A DNA stretch of 64,000 bases from Hirundichthys speculiger (lineage: Eukaryota > Chordata > Actinopteri > Beloniformes > Exocoetidae): the NCBI GenBank assembly GCA_018398805.1, contig JAGFBZ010001254.1:372001-436000 (forward strand). Reading direction: 5' to 3'. Position 1 is the first letter of the stretch, and each line of letters opens with the position of its first letter. A program made the translations under genes and the position numbers. The notes under the pieces are model-generated. The model ran no database searches. It was not told the DNA's origin and saw only the letters and a list, made by a program, of their open reading frames with translations. Shown here one piece after another: positions 1 to 12,449 of this stretch.

Positions 1-138
1 TTATTATTAGATCAACTTCCCCTTTAATCAATGTCACTCAGAGGCTTTAAAAGAGCATTTGAGTTGACTAAGCATTTAAGCATTTATAATTGTATAGCAA
101 AAATACTATACTTATTTCAACCTTTTTAAATGTATCTA

Positions 139-190
<52 letters not shown>

Positions 191-206
191 CATTATTATT
201 ATTATA
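139..206. repeat. (TTA)n microsatellite
   Basis: About 22 near-perfect TTA/ATT triplets with one C interruption. The long isoleucine run in one frame is a by-product of this tract. Confidence 0.98.
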
Positions 207-2809
207 AGAAATCTTTTTATCCTGTGTTTTTACAGGTTTCCTAAATCCAGTTTTTTAAAATTCCAGCTATTTTATCCTCCTGAACCGATGCTGCTAATTC
301 AGTTTCCCTAACTTTCCGTAGCCTCAGTAGTACATTAATCTGCGAACTTTCGTGCAAAGGGTCTGAGCTCATGTCCCGTCTGACCCAAGTTTTTCTAAGA
401 CGTCTTTTCACTTTTCAATGTTGCCGTCACCCATCATGGATTAGATTTAGCTACTAAAACTGTAGTTTCAGTTGGAAGTGGTCATCAACACAAATGAAAG
501 CTACAAAACATTGAGTTAACTTAAGCGTCAGCATCTTGCAGTTTCAGAGCCTTTATAGCAAAGCTACTGTGAACAGATGTATGTTCTCACATGAACTGCT
601 CAAAAGTCGATAAATTATTCTTGGCAGCCTGTTTTCATTTTGCTACTCGTTAAAACCTGATTTAACAATTTCACTGTGCTGTGTAAAGTACTTTTTTTTT
701 AAAACCATTTATCAATTCTGCTTTATGAACTGTTTAATGGGCACATCTGCATTGGTTTCAGGTGTTGAGGCTGATTTGATATATCATTTTCAGAAGAGAT
801 TGTAGAAGATTTACAACTATTAGATTAACTGCTCTAACTGTCCATATTTCCTAGTACCAGCAGTACCCACTAGGCCTGCCTCGGGGTATTGCTGACATAT
901 ATTATTGCTAGTGTCTGGAAGAAGGCCCTCGGATTTTCTTTTAACTGTCTGCTGAGGATATGATTGCGTGATGAGCAATAGACCAACTGCCCTCCCAACT
1001 GGGTTTCATAATGAGGTGCCTGAAGAGCAGGCAGGAGGCAGGGGGGCAATTTGCAGAGCATGGAAAGGAAGGACTTTCCCCTTGAGTTCACACAACACTT
1101 CCTGAATCAATCACAACCTCACTTCGCTCTCTGCAGCCTCCTGAGAACTCCTCCACTTCGTTTCCTTGACATCACGCTCGCCATGCTCGGCTCCCTTTCA
1201 GACCCATTATTTTTCTTTTCTGTTCTGATCCCTCTCATCTTACTGTCTCAGATCACTCTGTTGATTGAACAGCTTGTCGTCAGAGAAGAGACTTGACAAG
1301 ATCAGATCTTCCTGACAGGAAAACCGTTTCCCATAAGCTTCTTCTGTCAGACCAAACAAATTGGCGTGTTTGCAGCAGCTAGAAGGCTACGACACTACGG
1401 CGCCCTATTATATCATGGATTACGGCTGAGGACTTCTGCAGATATTTTACAGTTTGTACACGTACTGTGGAGCAACAAGTGACATTAAGAAAATAAATCT
1501 CATTTGGGATATACAATGGTATCAGTAGCCTTTTTAAACAATTCCACTTATAAAGAAAAGGAACTGAAATAAAATTACTGTTAGTCACTGTAATACATTG
1601 CAGATCACATGTTAAGTGTTTGGAAAATATTAAGTATTCCTCTAATTGGTCTTAATTGACTGGAGACAGGCCAGGAGTCTGTTTGAATGCATTGCACCAC
1701 AGATGGATAACCTATTGCAGTATGGTGACAATGAATTAGCTTTTATGTGCAGAGCAGGGATTAAATACACCCTGTCAGGGGCCTGAGTCCTGCTGGAACT
1801 GCCATATTTACTCCTGTAACTGTAATTTCCCTTGGATGAGTATGCTTCCACCAAATGCCTAGATTTATATTTCAGTAACATAACTGATCTAATTTGAACT
1901 CCAGCTGTCAACATATGGATTCATCAGCAAGTAACCACTGCAGCCTGGCAAAGATGATATTTTTTGGTCTTCTCAGCAAGTCTACAACCCTGACAAACCA
2001 AACAACTATACATCCATCACAGCATTGTTTTATATTTCATCATTCAACATTGTTAGATTTCAAAACAAGCAGGCTGTTTTGCTCGGTGGTGTGGAGCCTG
2101 ATCTGCTGAAGTAAGTGGACAGAAATGGAATAAGATAACACTAGCTGACTGTCCCTTAAAATAATTTTTTTCCCTCAGTCTTTATAAAACTTGAGTAAAT
2201 ATGCAAAAAAAAAAAAAAAAAAAAAAAAAAAAGCAACAACCAAAACTAAGCAACCAAAGACTAATTGAAATTAATGTGCAGGAATGACTATTACATAAAA
2301 GTTAGATTATTTGCGTTTATGTTGTATATCCATAGACTTTCTTAATTAAAGGAGGATTTTAATTAAGGTTGTAAAATATATTTTTATTTCTATTTCTTTA
2401 TTTCCTTCTCTGTCATTTTCAACTCTTTATGCAACTGCTCTGAAACTGTAAACATCACTGTGACTGCATGAGATTTAGAAGCCCATGATAAAGGGACAAT
2501 GGGCTATTCTTTTGCTGTTCTATTGTAGGGAATACATTTATCTCCAAACTTTATCATTCCCTGACAAGATACGTTATTCAGTAATGTGCAGGAATGTACT
2601 CCGTTGGGAATTTAGTCCAAAGTGACTGAAAGTGTCACACATTACTCACAATGTTTTTGCACAGGGAAGTCTTTTGGGTTTGTGAGCAAGTCAATGTTAA
2701 ACCATGTACCAAATCCATCATTACAACATAACTTCACAGGAGAAGAGTCCTTGGTCTCCCTATTTCCTAGATGTTTACAGACACTTGTGAAAAGAAGAGG
2801 GGTAAACAT
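207..2809. other. intergenic, no recognisable gene
   Basis: AT-rich DNA with a poly(A) tract at 2204-2232. Short open frames here show no domain, splice pattern or known family. Nothing else supported. Confidence 0.6.
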
Positions 2810-3493
2810 CAGTTTAACCAGTTCCAACTTTTTGAGGCAAGCCGATTTAAGATAATCTGCCATTTTCTCAGGGGTTCAACTGAGGCCAAATCACTTTTTA
2901 TACAAGAGTTAATTTGAGAGGTAAAGCCGTTTGTGCACATCCACATGTGACCAAGTGGGTGCGCATTGAAGCCATTTGGGCGCGTTCTTGTACTAGCCGA
3001 CATGTGTTGCGGGTAGTCGGACCACCCGCAATGCTTTTTCCTAAACCTGTGATGGTACGATACCAAGTTTGAGGAAAGAGCATAAGACTCGCCCATTGTC
3101 ACACCTACAAAGTGAGTAAAAGAGTGTAGTAAAATGTGTAGCAGCTGTTGTGGGCAGGAAGATGGCATTAGCGGTTAGAAAAAGGTTCCTATACACGTAA
3201 TTTGAGGGTAGCGGCTAGTAGTAACGGGTAGGTGGAAGGTTACGATCAATCGGGGCCTTGGTATCGTACCACAACGCAACCTGCTCTTAAAGGCAATAGC
3301 TGCTGACGCACTGATTGGTTTAACAAGTAAAACACCCTAACCACTCATGCACAATGTAGCGGGTAATGCAGGTGGGAAAGAGGATATAGCAAGAATGGAA
3401 GATTGCATTTTTTTTTTTTCAAGGGAACGCCCCCTCCCGCCACACATTATCCCTAAATAGCGGCTATAGCAGATCTGGCCAGAGATTAGGCCC
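2810..3493 (-). mobile_element. Harbinger-like MITE, copy 1 (rearranged)
   Basis: It shares most of its length with the better-preserved copies at 23295-24127 and 43179-43908. Positions 2810-3257 match the right half of copy 3 and end in the terminal motif ATCGGGGCC. From about 3270, sequence of the left half follows in the opposite orientation and ends at 3493 in ATTAGGCCC. The copy therefore has two outward-facing termini but lacks part of its interior. It is diverged, with no open transposase. Confidence 0.8.
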
Positions 3494-4972
3494 ATACTCT
3501 GTAAGGGACTGAAGAGATGGGCTTGCACTCTACACAGCCAATAAGAATTTAGAAATGTGAAGAAAAAAAAAAAAAACTACTGATTGATGAACAAAATTTG
3601 GTCTTACAAAGAGTGATATAAACTTGAAACCAAAATACAAACAAAGATAATAAAAACGCTATAAAGATTAGACTACACTAATTCCCTTTTAATATCTTTA
3701 GCTCCAAAAATCCCAAGATTTCCATGTGAAATCACTTAAGCAACGTCCTGTCAACAAAGATATAATTGTACTTTTTTAACGAGCTTCTAGCATTATGGAA
3801 GGACTTTTCTTTTTTTTTTTTTGCTCCAATGATTCCTACGTTTTTATTCAGTCCATCAACACTGATGTTCCTGTCTGCTCACTGCTACATATATGACGGC
3901 TGGAAAATGGAAAATCGATCAAAAGAGATCTGCTTTGAAAGGAAGTTGCTGACAGAGAGGGGCAAAGTATCTGGATGCTGTGCACTGCTGAATCCACCAA
4001 GTGAGGTGTAAGAGTGAAAGTTAGAATTACACTAATTACAAGCATCAGTCATTTGGACACACAGCGGGCTGTTATTTTTGACAGTGAAATTTCTCACACC
4101 ACCCTCACAGGCACACGCAGTTGTTATTTAGAACAAATTCATGTTACTATCAGTGTGACATACTACTAATGGCTAATGAAATATTTATGAATCAAAGCTA
4201 GTGGAATCATCCATCCCAGAACCTGCTGGGATTATTCGACTACAGCGCAATAAATACTCATGTCTCCTAAACAGCCAGTGGAATTGTGCAGGTAGATTGC
4301 AAAAGATTGGTATATCTCAAAAAAAAAAAAAAAAAAAGAAAAACTAAAAGGCATCGATCTTGTAGAAGTGAAAGTAAGCAATGAGAGCAGATGAAGGTTT
4401 TATTTTTTAAGGACATGCATGTGCAAGTTAATTTGCGCAGCAGCGTGTGACTCAATCATCAAAATGTCAGTTTCCACATGAACACGGATGATTAATTATT
4501 ATCAGTAACCACGCAGTGTGAAATTGATTTCTGTAGCTGTCAGAGCACAAGCAAACAAAGCAGTAATGTGCCATTATCGTTTAAATCACTTTCTCCCTCT
4601 AAACAGTACTGGTACAGGGCCCAAAATCATTCAAAGGACTTTACATATAACCAAAATAGATATTTATGTCATATGTGTGCTCCACTCACTACCTCAGAAT
4701 ATTAAAGATTCATTCTGCCATCTGCAGGAGTGATATTTGTCTCTACAGGCAGCACAGATGGCTTACAGTGAATTTCACAGTCCTATGATGAGTGCATGTG
4801 GAAAGTTGGACAGCATGTACAGCGACAGTGCATGTATCACCATATCATTATCGCTACTAGGTCCCGCAAATGCTCCACAGTATATCCGTTGTACTTACTC
4901 CCAGAAACCACAAAGAAGTTGAAAACAAAAAACAAAAAAACCCACAAAACTGTAATTTAAGTCATGTTCCCT
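3494..4972. other. intergenic, no recognisable gene
   Basis: Only homopolymer tracts (A at 3562-3574, T at 3810-3822, A at 4320-4337) and unassigned AT-rich DNA are visible. Confidence 0.6.
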
Positions 4973-5300
4973 CACAGCTAGAAGGTTCCTGGTTTGAATC
5001 CTGGCCAGAGCCTTTTTGTGCGGAGTTTGCATATTCTCCCCAGGCCTGTATGTGTTTCTTTTGGGTCAGCTCAGCTTCCTGTCGCTGTCTAAAAACAAGC
5101 ATGTGAAGTTAATTGGTCAATCTAAATTTTCCGTAGACGTGAGTGTAAGCATGCATAGTTATTTGCCTCATGTGTTTTTGTGTGGCCCTGTGACCTGTCC
5201 AGAGTATACCCTCTCTGTCCCCCGATGTGGCTTCACCACATCCTCCACACCTTGAGTAGGATGAAATGGGTATGGAGATGGATGGATGGATAGATAACTG
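4973..5300 (+). repeat. tRNA-derived SINE-like teleost repeat, copy 1
   Basis: It carries the block 'AGAAGGTTCCTGGTTTGAAT', 'GGAGTTTGCATATTCTCCCC' and 'GTGACCTGTCCAGAGTATAC' typical of a very common teleost repeat. The GGTTTGAATCC segment resembles an RNA polymerase III B box. The tail runs into GGAT(GGAT)n. Other copies in this window start at 13744 (+), 17884 (-), 34265 (-) and 46470 (-). Confidence 0.75.
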
Positions 5301-5428
5301 TCAAGAGACAATGTTGTAATCTGCCTCCAATTTCTTGGTGACAGAAACACACCGTCCATCCATCCTCCAGGGAAAAAGTGAGTACCCAGAAGTGAACACA
5401 CAATTCACTGCCATCCTCTCATCCTGCC

Positions 5429-5472
5429 GGAGAGGAGAGGAGAGGAGAGGAGAGGAGAGGAGAAGAGAAGAG
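5429..5472. repeat. (GAGAG)n microsatellite
   Basis: About eight AGAGG pentamers, decaying to AGAAG at the right edge. Confidence 0.95.
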
Positions 5473-5479
5473 ATTCTCA

Positions 5480-7887
5480 TGATGCAGGATTAGAATAAAA
5501 TCTACATATGTTAATGCAATGATTCAAATTCTGTTTGAGGACACAAAAACACGAAAGCAGTCTGGCAGGCCCTGGGGAGTACTGCTCTTCTCTGTGGATC
5601 TTCAAGCTTGGCAGGCAGGAACCATTTTTAGTCATCATCAGGGTAGGAAATAAAACAAGTAAGCAAACAAACAAGGAACTACAGTGAGTGTGCTACTTCC
5701 ACAACACCTTGAATAAAAATCCAAGGTCACTGGGCTGTCACTTATAATGTGACAAATGTGACAAAAACCTGCTTTGTGTTAGTTGTTAGTATGTAAATTT
5801 GAGATAAGCATAGCACAGTACTGTCACTGAGACATTTGACAGCTTTTTTTCTTTTTAAAGAAAGTTAGGTGTATGAATATAATGGACCTTATTTTAGAAT
5901 TCCTTTTTTTAAAACTTCAAATCGTCTGGCTACAGATATCAAGAAATTGTGTGAACAGTGTCAGCGCTTTAATCCTCTCAGGCTTAAAAAAATCTATCTG
6001 CAGGATCAATTCCTTGAGATCCAAAGGTCATCACTTACCTTGATATAACACAGTTAAATTCCCAGCCACTGTTCTCAGTCACAAGGCTGATTGTAGGAGT
6101 AATCCATAGCATTGTCTTATTTTATATCATGTTTGACCTTGACCTTTAGAGTTTTTAGACTGCTTTAGGACATAATCATGCTTTGGATTCGAATAGATGC
6201 GTTCACAACTTTGGCCTCATGATAAAGCAGAAGGTCGATCTTCCAAATATTCCCGAGCTGCTGGGGCAGCAAGATGAGTCCATAAAAAAAGTGGACAAAC
6301 AGCTACTGTATAATGGGCCAACGTAGCTATCTTATATTTGATGTAACACTGAAATGAAATAGACACTACAGCAAAAATGATGCTTAAAGTGGCCATACTT
6401 ATGCTCCTTTTTAGTTATGTAATTTTTAATGATGTCACTTCTGTAAATACTGTACCTAATACATCCTGGTATCAAACATTACTAAATTTTCTCATCTTTA
6501 ACATCTTTACATTTTTCTGTATACAATTGTCATTGAAGGTGACAATTGCATTACATTCATATGCAAAGTAATTTTTTTTTTTTTTTGGGGGGGGGGGGTA
6601 GTTTTGTTTTTTTCTTGCTAGCTAGCAGCAGAGCATTTGTTATGAGACTTGGCATCTTTAGTCACTGTACCCACAGATGCAACACAAGCAGTTTACTTGC
6701 CACTAACATCCAACTCACAAGTGTTTAGCTTTTAGCGCTGGAACAACATCAACTTTCACTTTTAGTCTTTCTGCAAGTCCAGTGGTGCACAGGGCCATTT
6801 TTTATAACATAGTCCTCTGTGAAGTGTCACATGGAATCTCAGCTCCTGGTCTAAAAAAAAAAAAAAAAAGCCAGACTGATTTTATCTGTAAAACCAGCCC
6901 TGAACTTCTTGCTCCTGTCTATGTGCAGTACTTGGAGAACACAAGCAGGTTTTTCTGCCATCCATGACAACAATGTCAGAAGAAACTCTCCAGAAGGAAG
7001 CATTGTCATCTTAAAGGTATTTTGTACATAGTAATACGAGAACATAGAATATATTTACTCTTTAGGTTTGATTTTTTCATCATGAAAACACTGTAGATAA
7101 ATGGAAAATACATGGAAACATGGAAAATAGTAATATGGTGAGTTAAAGTACTAATCTCAGGATGTTAGCATGCTAGTTATGGAACAGTAACATAATGGCA
7201 TTTTGCCGATTATTTGCCATGTTTACTATTTTTAGCTTGTATGTCCTAATGCCCTTATTGACTAAAAGGTACGGCAGCAACTTGATATTGTAAAATTAGA
7301 GAAATCACAAAAATGTTTAGAAAGGGAAAGTGGAAGTTATATAGATGTTTCATGCCAATGCATCTCATCGCTGTTGAGACATTTCACTCAGAAACACAAA
7401 TGTCAACCTCGTGTGACGTCGCAACAGGAAAGATCATGAATTTTCCCGTGAGAAGCAGGAGAACAACAGCATGGTTGTCTGTGCTAAAATGTTGCTGTGA
7501 ACTATTTGATGTATCTTCAGAAATAAACACATTTACAGCCTAGTTCAAAAGACAGTAATTGTCTCCATATCTAGGTTTCACATCTATGACAACTGTATGG
7601 GGATACATTTCTTTTATACCATATCAGATAAAATTATTAAAAACAACTAACTTTTGATTGAACTATTTTGATTGATGATTGACATAGTTGATTGGCTGGC
7701 TGTCATCACTGTAACTACTTAGTGCTTATTACTGTCTTGACTTGACTTTTGAACTGTGAATAAAGATCTAACATAGTATAAAATTTTTTTTGTAAAAATA
7801 TGGCTATGACAAAGCCCTAGAGGATTACTGTCATTTTAGCACCACCTCATCGAGGATCCCGCTCAACAGGATTTCTACCCATCCTTG
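5480..7887. other. intergenic, low-complexity only
   Basis: No gene recognised. A T15/G11 block lies at 6572-6598 and a poly(A) tract at 6853-6869. Confidence 0.55.
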
Positions 7888-9441
7888 TACCTGCAAACTG
7901 CTATGGAGCATCTTTTCATCCAGATCGGAGCAGCTCTCATGGGCAGCTCGTCTGAGACTCTGCTGTAGAGCTTCCTCCTCTTTTTTCCTCCTCCTCCTCT
8001 GCACTGATATATATATAACTAGCTCTAACTAATGTAGAGCATATGATTTAATCATTTCTTTTGTACTCCAAGAACTTTCAACAAAGTGTTCAGAAAAAAA
8101 TAGAGCCAGTGAGCTTCCAGGAAAGCATTTCTTAACTAGAAAAGCACTCAGGAGAGCACAGACCTCCACCAAGCACAACAGTTCTCCATATAGCGATTTA
8201 CAAATTGGGATAAAATCCGCCTTCTGGATCAGATCCGAAGAGAAGCCTCTGAATTTTTATAGAGGTTTTCATTGTCAGTACTGGAGTGAAATTTCATGAG
8301 TTGTGGGTAATAATTAACGGAGATGTTGAGAAACAAAATTTCCGGTCCCATTGAGCGCAATGTTATCAAAAATTTGAAAGTGATCCAGAATCAAGGATTT
8401 CTTCTGGATCACAGCCAAAATGAAATCAGTTCTTCCTTTTCACATTTATGACAACTTCCTAAAAATTTCAATCAAAATCCATCCATGATGTTTTGAGTTA
8501 TCTTGAACATATCCTTAGCAGCGGCTGTGCGCACAGCTGTGCCAAGATGCATAGCGGTTCTCCCAGCGGTCCTAGCAACGGTTCTCGTGGCTCTGTCTGA
8601 GCATGTTTACTGGGAGCGCACCAACTATCTGGGACTTTCAGGTAGCCGATAGAATTATCTGTGTAAGAATATTTTTACCTCCGCCAAGGAGGTAATGTTT
8701 TTGCCAGCGTGTTTTTGCCGGCGTTTATCTGTCTGTCTGTTTGTCTGTCTGTGTACAAGATAACTCAAAAAGTTATGGATGGATTTTAATGAAATAGCCC
8801 TTCAAGCAATCTGTAAATCGCTATATGGGAGAACTGTTGTGCTTGGCGGAGGTCTGCGCTCTCCGAGTGCTTTTCTAGTTAAGAAATGCTTTCCTGGAAG
8901 CTCACTGCGCCAAGACGCACAGCTGCTGGGAGCGGCTGAATGAGACATCTGAATGAGATCATGCCACAGCTGTACAGACATCATCTGCCCTTAAGAGAAT
9001 AAAAACGTATGCAAGTAATACAGTGATGCATAATCGAGAGGTAGAGCCGGTTGTGCAGTCCACATGTGACTGGGTGGACATGCAATGACGCGATTTGGAT
9101 GCGCTCTTTTACGCGCCGACATGCCGGTTGTGCTTTCCACAAACTTGGTATCTTGCTGTACCAGTATCTTGCGGGTTTAAGATAGAGGGTAGCGGGTGGT
9201 CAAACCACCCACTACCCTCTATCCTAACCCCGCGATCGCAAGATACCGAATTTGTGGAAAGCGCAAGAGACACGCCCATTGCCACGCCTACAATGTGAGT
9301 AAGGGAGTCGACATAATGGGTGGCAGCTTTAGGGAGCGGAAGATTGCATTAGCGGTTTGCAGAGGTTTCTAAATCAACAATTTGCAGGTAGTGGGTAGTA
9401 GGTAGTGGGTAGCGGGAGGTGTAAGATCGGGCCCATAGTCT
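7888..9441. mobile_element. Harbinger-like MITE copy 2, broken by insertions and an inversion
   Basis: Three blocks match the MITE family: 7888-8017 (left half, copy-3 orientation), 8598-8677 (central part, flipped) and about 9030-9441 (right half, copy-3 orientation), ending in the terminal motif ATCGGGCCC. Between them lies a second repeat family with the motif CCTCCGCCAAGGAGG and two 100-bp inverted arms (8107-8206 and 8808-8907). Turning 8207-8807 around would put all three MITE blocks in the usual order and orientation. An inner palindrome at about 9125-9265 belongs to this copy. Confidence 0.75.
8018..9029. repeat. two copies of the CCGCCAAGGAGG interspersed repeat in inverted array
   Basis: Hallmarks seen are CCTCCGCCAAGGAGGTAATG (8678-8697), a TCTGTCTGTC run, 'AAGATAACTCAAAAAGTTAT' with 'GGATGGATTTTAATG', and 'GGCGGAGGTCTGCGCTCTCC' with 'GAGTGCTTTTCTAG' (8845-8877). 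A second, diverged version lies in reverse at 8107-8530. Repeats with these signatures are widespread in fish and marine invertebrate genomes. I do not assign a class. Confidence 0.7.
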
Positions 9442-10230
9442 CAAACTGGCCAGTCAACTTTATGGTATAGCCATTCATGGAGTCCCAATGCTGCACTTTA
9501 ATGTGGGCCTGAGGTGCAAAGTGTTAATTACAGACTTCTAGAAAAGGCCACATTTCCAATCTACACTTCATTTGGTTCATATTCTCTCCATTCACTCTAT
9601 TTTTTTCAATTTTTCTTTCCTAATTCTGATAAGTAAGTAGGGCCAGATTATGTACGTGAACTACACACAGTATAATAGTCAAAGCAAGGTGGTGCTCTAT
9701 GATTGAATTTATAAGGAGGAAGCCTTGTTTGTAACAACAGATTGTGGCTGGAAATCTTGCCTCCCCCAATCATTTATACAGAGATGAAAGAAAGTTGAAC
9801 TAAGGATGGAGCAGCAGATGGACAGCTTTGACAGCAAAGAGATAGCAATGCTCTTTCATTTTTTTTCTTTAATTTACACAAACCTCTGCTTCAAGCATAG
9901 CAGAAATTATTTCCAAATTACATGCACTCAATCACTTAATATCACTGAACGGTCCTTTACTAAATACAGTATTTAATTGGATGGTTGTTGCTGGGTGCCT
10001 TAAGCTGAGAGGAGCTCAGTGGGAATCAGCTACTCAGTCAGCTTGGCTCCACATGGAGAAGGTCATCAAGCTGAGAAGGGAATAGATTCAGCTGAGCTCA
10101 TTCAGTAGAGTTTCTATTTATAGTTTTGTCACCAGAATATAGTGAGTCTCTCTGCATTCATACTGCACCAATTCAGCAGCTGCATGAGCCTTGAGATCTT
10201 TGAAAGATTTGGGCATTTTCATGTACCATA
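9442..10230. other. intergenic, downstream of pcp4
   Basis: No gene or named repeat recognised. It lies just past the presumed pcp4 poly(A) site. Confidence 0.5.
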
Positions 10231-10234
10231 CACG

Positions 10235-10821
10235 GTTTCCACACATAGCCTTTATTTATTCAATGTACAATGATAGACAGTTTTGATAGTACCATGCAGG
10301 TAAGAAAAAAGCTTCTGGGTGAATGAAATGCTGCAGGTTAAGTTTCCTAAAAACAATCTTAACTCTAACATCAACTCTTGCTCCATTAACTCAAAAAATA
10401 CAAGTGCTTTTCAGGAAACATGTTCCTAAGCCATACAGAAAGGAATTGTGTAAATGTAACTATGAGGATAAGTACAAAAACATATTCTAACACAAACACA
10501 AGCTCGACTTTATGATATGTGAAACATATATGGCAGGATATAAACCAGACCTTTGTTACTCCCTCTGCTAGGTATGAATAGAGCAGTCAAAATAATAAAT
10601 AACTGTCATTATAACAACAAGATAATCAGAATTTTGCAGACATGTCGCATGACTAACCCCCCCACCCCCAACCCGCCCCCACCCCAAAAAAACCCAGTCA
10701 CAACCCCAGGAGTTTCCACTTGTATGAATTTGTTTACATGCAAATTTCACACACCGGTGTCACTGTGCCTTCACTTCCACTTGCTATCCCTGAGCACAGT
10801 GACAGCGCAATGTGGCGCTCA
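10235..10821 (-). other. pcp4: pcp4 3' untranslated region (approximate)
   Basis: The stretch from the stop codon to the first minus-strand AATAAA is about 560 nt. It includes a C-rich patch at 10658-10686 (plus strand). The end is set only by the poly(A) signal at 10251-10260, so the cleavage point near 10235 is an estimate. Other signals further on cannot be excluded. Confidence 0.6.
10251..10260 (-). promoter_or_regulatory. pcp4: poly(A) signal for pcp4
   Basis: On the minus strand this reads AATAAATAAA, two overlapping copies of the canonical hexamer. It is the first such site after the stop codon. Confidence 0.6.
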
Positions 10822-10952
10822 CTAGGACTTCTCATCTCGCTTCTTCTTCTGGAACTTCCTGAACTGGGATTGGATGGTGACCGCTGCCTTCTCGGTCTCT
10901 GGGGCGTCCATGTCAATGTCAAAATCCTCTGGGAGATCCGTCTTGGATGCAT
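10822..10952 (-). CDS. pcp4: pcp4 exon 3: acidic segment, IQ motif and stop codon
   Basis: This is the last coding exon, 131 nt, residues 21-63, stop TAG at 10822-10824. A pyrimidine-rich tract ending in CAAG precedes it, giving a 3' splice site at 10953. The first two bases complete an Asp codon begun by the last base of exon 2. It encodes the acidic run [13 protein letters not shown], then [16 protein letters not shown], then a short basic tail RDEKS. The first two match human PCP4 almost residue for residue. The IQ motif lacks the usual glycine, as in other PCP4 proteins, which fits calcium-sensitive calmodulin binding. A threonine stands at residue 46, where human PCP4 has alanine. The longer open frames read through this exon on either strand are not the spliced frame. 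Confidence 0.97.
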
Positions 10953-12449
10953 CTTGAGGTGGGGAAAGCAAAGGAAAGGAGAAGGCAGGTGTGAGTCACA
11001 TTTGCATGAAAAGTGTGACCTGCATGGTGAAGTCATACAGTCAGAACTCATTTTCATGGACACCCCCATGAGACATAAACTTCTGAGTTTTTTCAGTGCA
11101 TGATTTGACCTTTTTCATCATTAGAGACAGGACCATTTTTACAACATACTTCTCGATGCTGAAATATAAGATCAGGTACTGTAATGCTTGAGTTTAATTC
11201 AGTATTACTCCGTTATGACCAATGTCATAATTTAAATATTCTACCTATATCCTCCCTGAAAACCTTATAGCTTTTGTTTTTCAACCTGTGAAAAGACTAA
11301 AAGTTAAAGAAGAAAAAAAATTCCTCATTCACTCCAAACAATAATTTTCTGATTTCCTTCAACATTGTATATTGCCATCAATATTGTGCCGACCTTTTAA
11401 TCAGACATAATTTCATTTGTGTCTGGTAAAGGGTCACATAATGTGTTGTTAGACTGTAAATTGTTGACTTTTGTTTGACACAAATCACCTTCCTCCTTGA
11501 ACCAGTGGAGAGGTCCTAGAGGGTAGTTGTTTCTCAGGATGAAGTGTGTTTGATCAACAGAGAAGCAGAGTCGCGACTCTTGTATTGACTGTGCAGATAA
11601 TCCTCGGATTCCCTCGGGGCTGAGCTTGAGTACCCCCTCTCTCGCAGCTCAAGGAGGAAATACTAACTCCTGTGTCAGCTGAGCTTTGAGTCCTGCAATC
11701 GTTGATATTGAATTTTTCAACCCTCTAATTCCTGCTGTTTTCATCCCAGCAGCATTAGCTTCTGAGCCGTGCCCTCTTCTGACTGCTGTGCCAAGCCCAG
11801 ACATGTTAATCAGCTATGCTCCACAACCAGGGTTATGTTGGTTTTGTTATGTTTTTTTTTTGTTTGTTTTTTTAAAGCTGTCTTCCAAGTAAGAGTAAAT
11901 GCTGAGGAAAGAGGTGAAATACTGAAATGTAGATTGAAAAAACACAAGTCCTCAGTGACAGAGCCGACTGTGTGTAGAGGAGCATTTATAGCAAATGGTA
12001 TTACAGTTGAGTGGTCACCATGCTGCAGTTACAGTGCTGGTCAGTATACACACATTATTATTAATAGGAAGAGCTATTAACAGATTTTTTTTTTTTGTAG
12101 ACAGTCAGGTGCAAAATATTGCAGAAGAAAAAAATATATAATTTCTCTTATAGAATCCAAGCCACAACTGGGTTTTTGTCCCAAGTAATCAAAATACATA
12201 AACATTAAATGTTACTGATATCACCTTTAAAAAAAACTATAGATCTAATGTCAGTTGTACTGAGGAAGAAAGTTGTGGCACTATTGACATTTAAGTGTCT
12301 AAAAAACTAAACTTACTGTGAAGTCACACCTTTTTAAAAATGGAAAGATTTTTGTTGAGCCTTTCAAAACTTTAATTACGAGATTTTCAGACCATAAACT
12401 CAAAAATTGTTTACAATTTGAGATTTCTTTGACCATTTATTTCCCAGGA
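10953..12449. other. start of pcp4 intron 2 (plus-strand order), unassigned
   Basis: Intronic DNA next to exon 3. The pyrimidine tract of the acceptor lies at 10954-10985. No further feature supported. Confidence 0.5.

Noticed and set aside
90..311. Open frame with long isoleucine run
   Set aside because: Translation of the (TTA)n microsatellite; no gene context.
2809..3168. 119-codon frame and similar frames at 23734-23973
   Set aside because: They recur only because the MITE copies share sequence; the frames are not preserved between copies.
10720..11103. 127-codon plus-strand and 111-codon minus-strand frames over pcp4 exon 3
   Set aside because: Neither is the spliced reading frame; the conserved PCP4 peptide is in another minus-strand frame.
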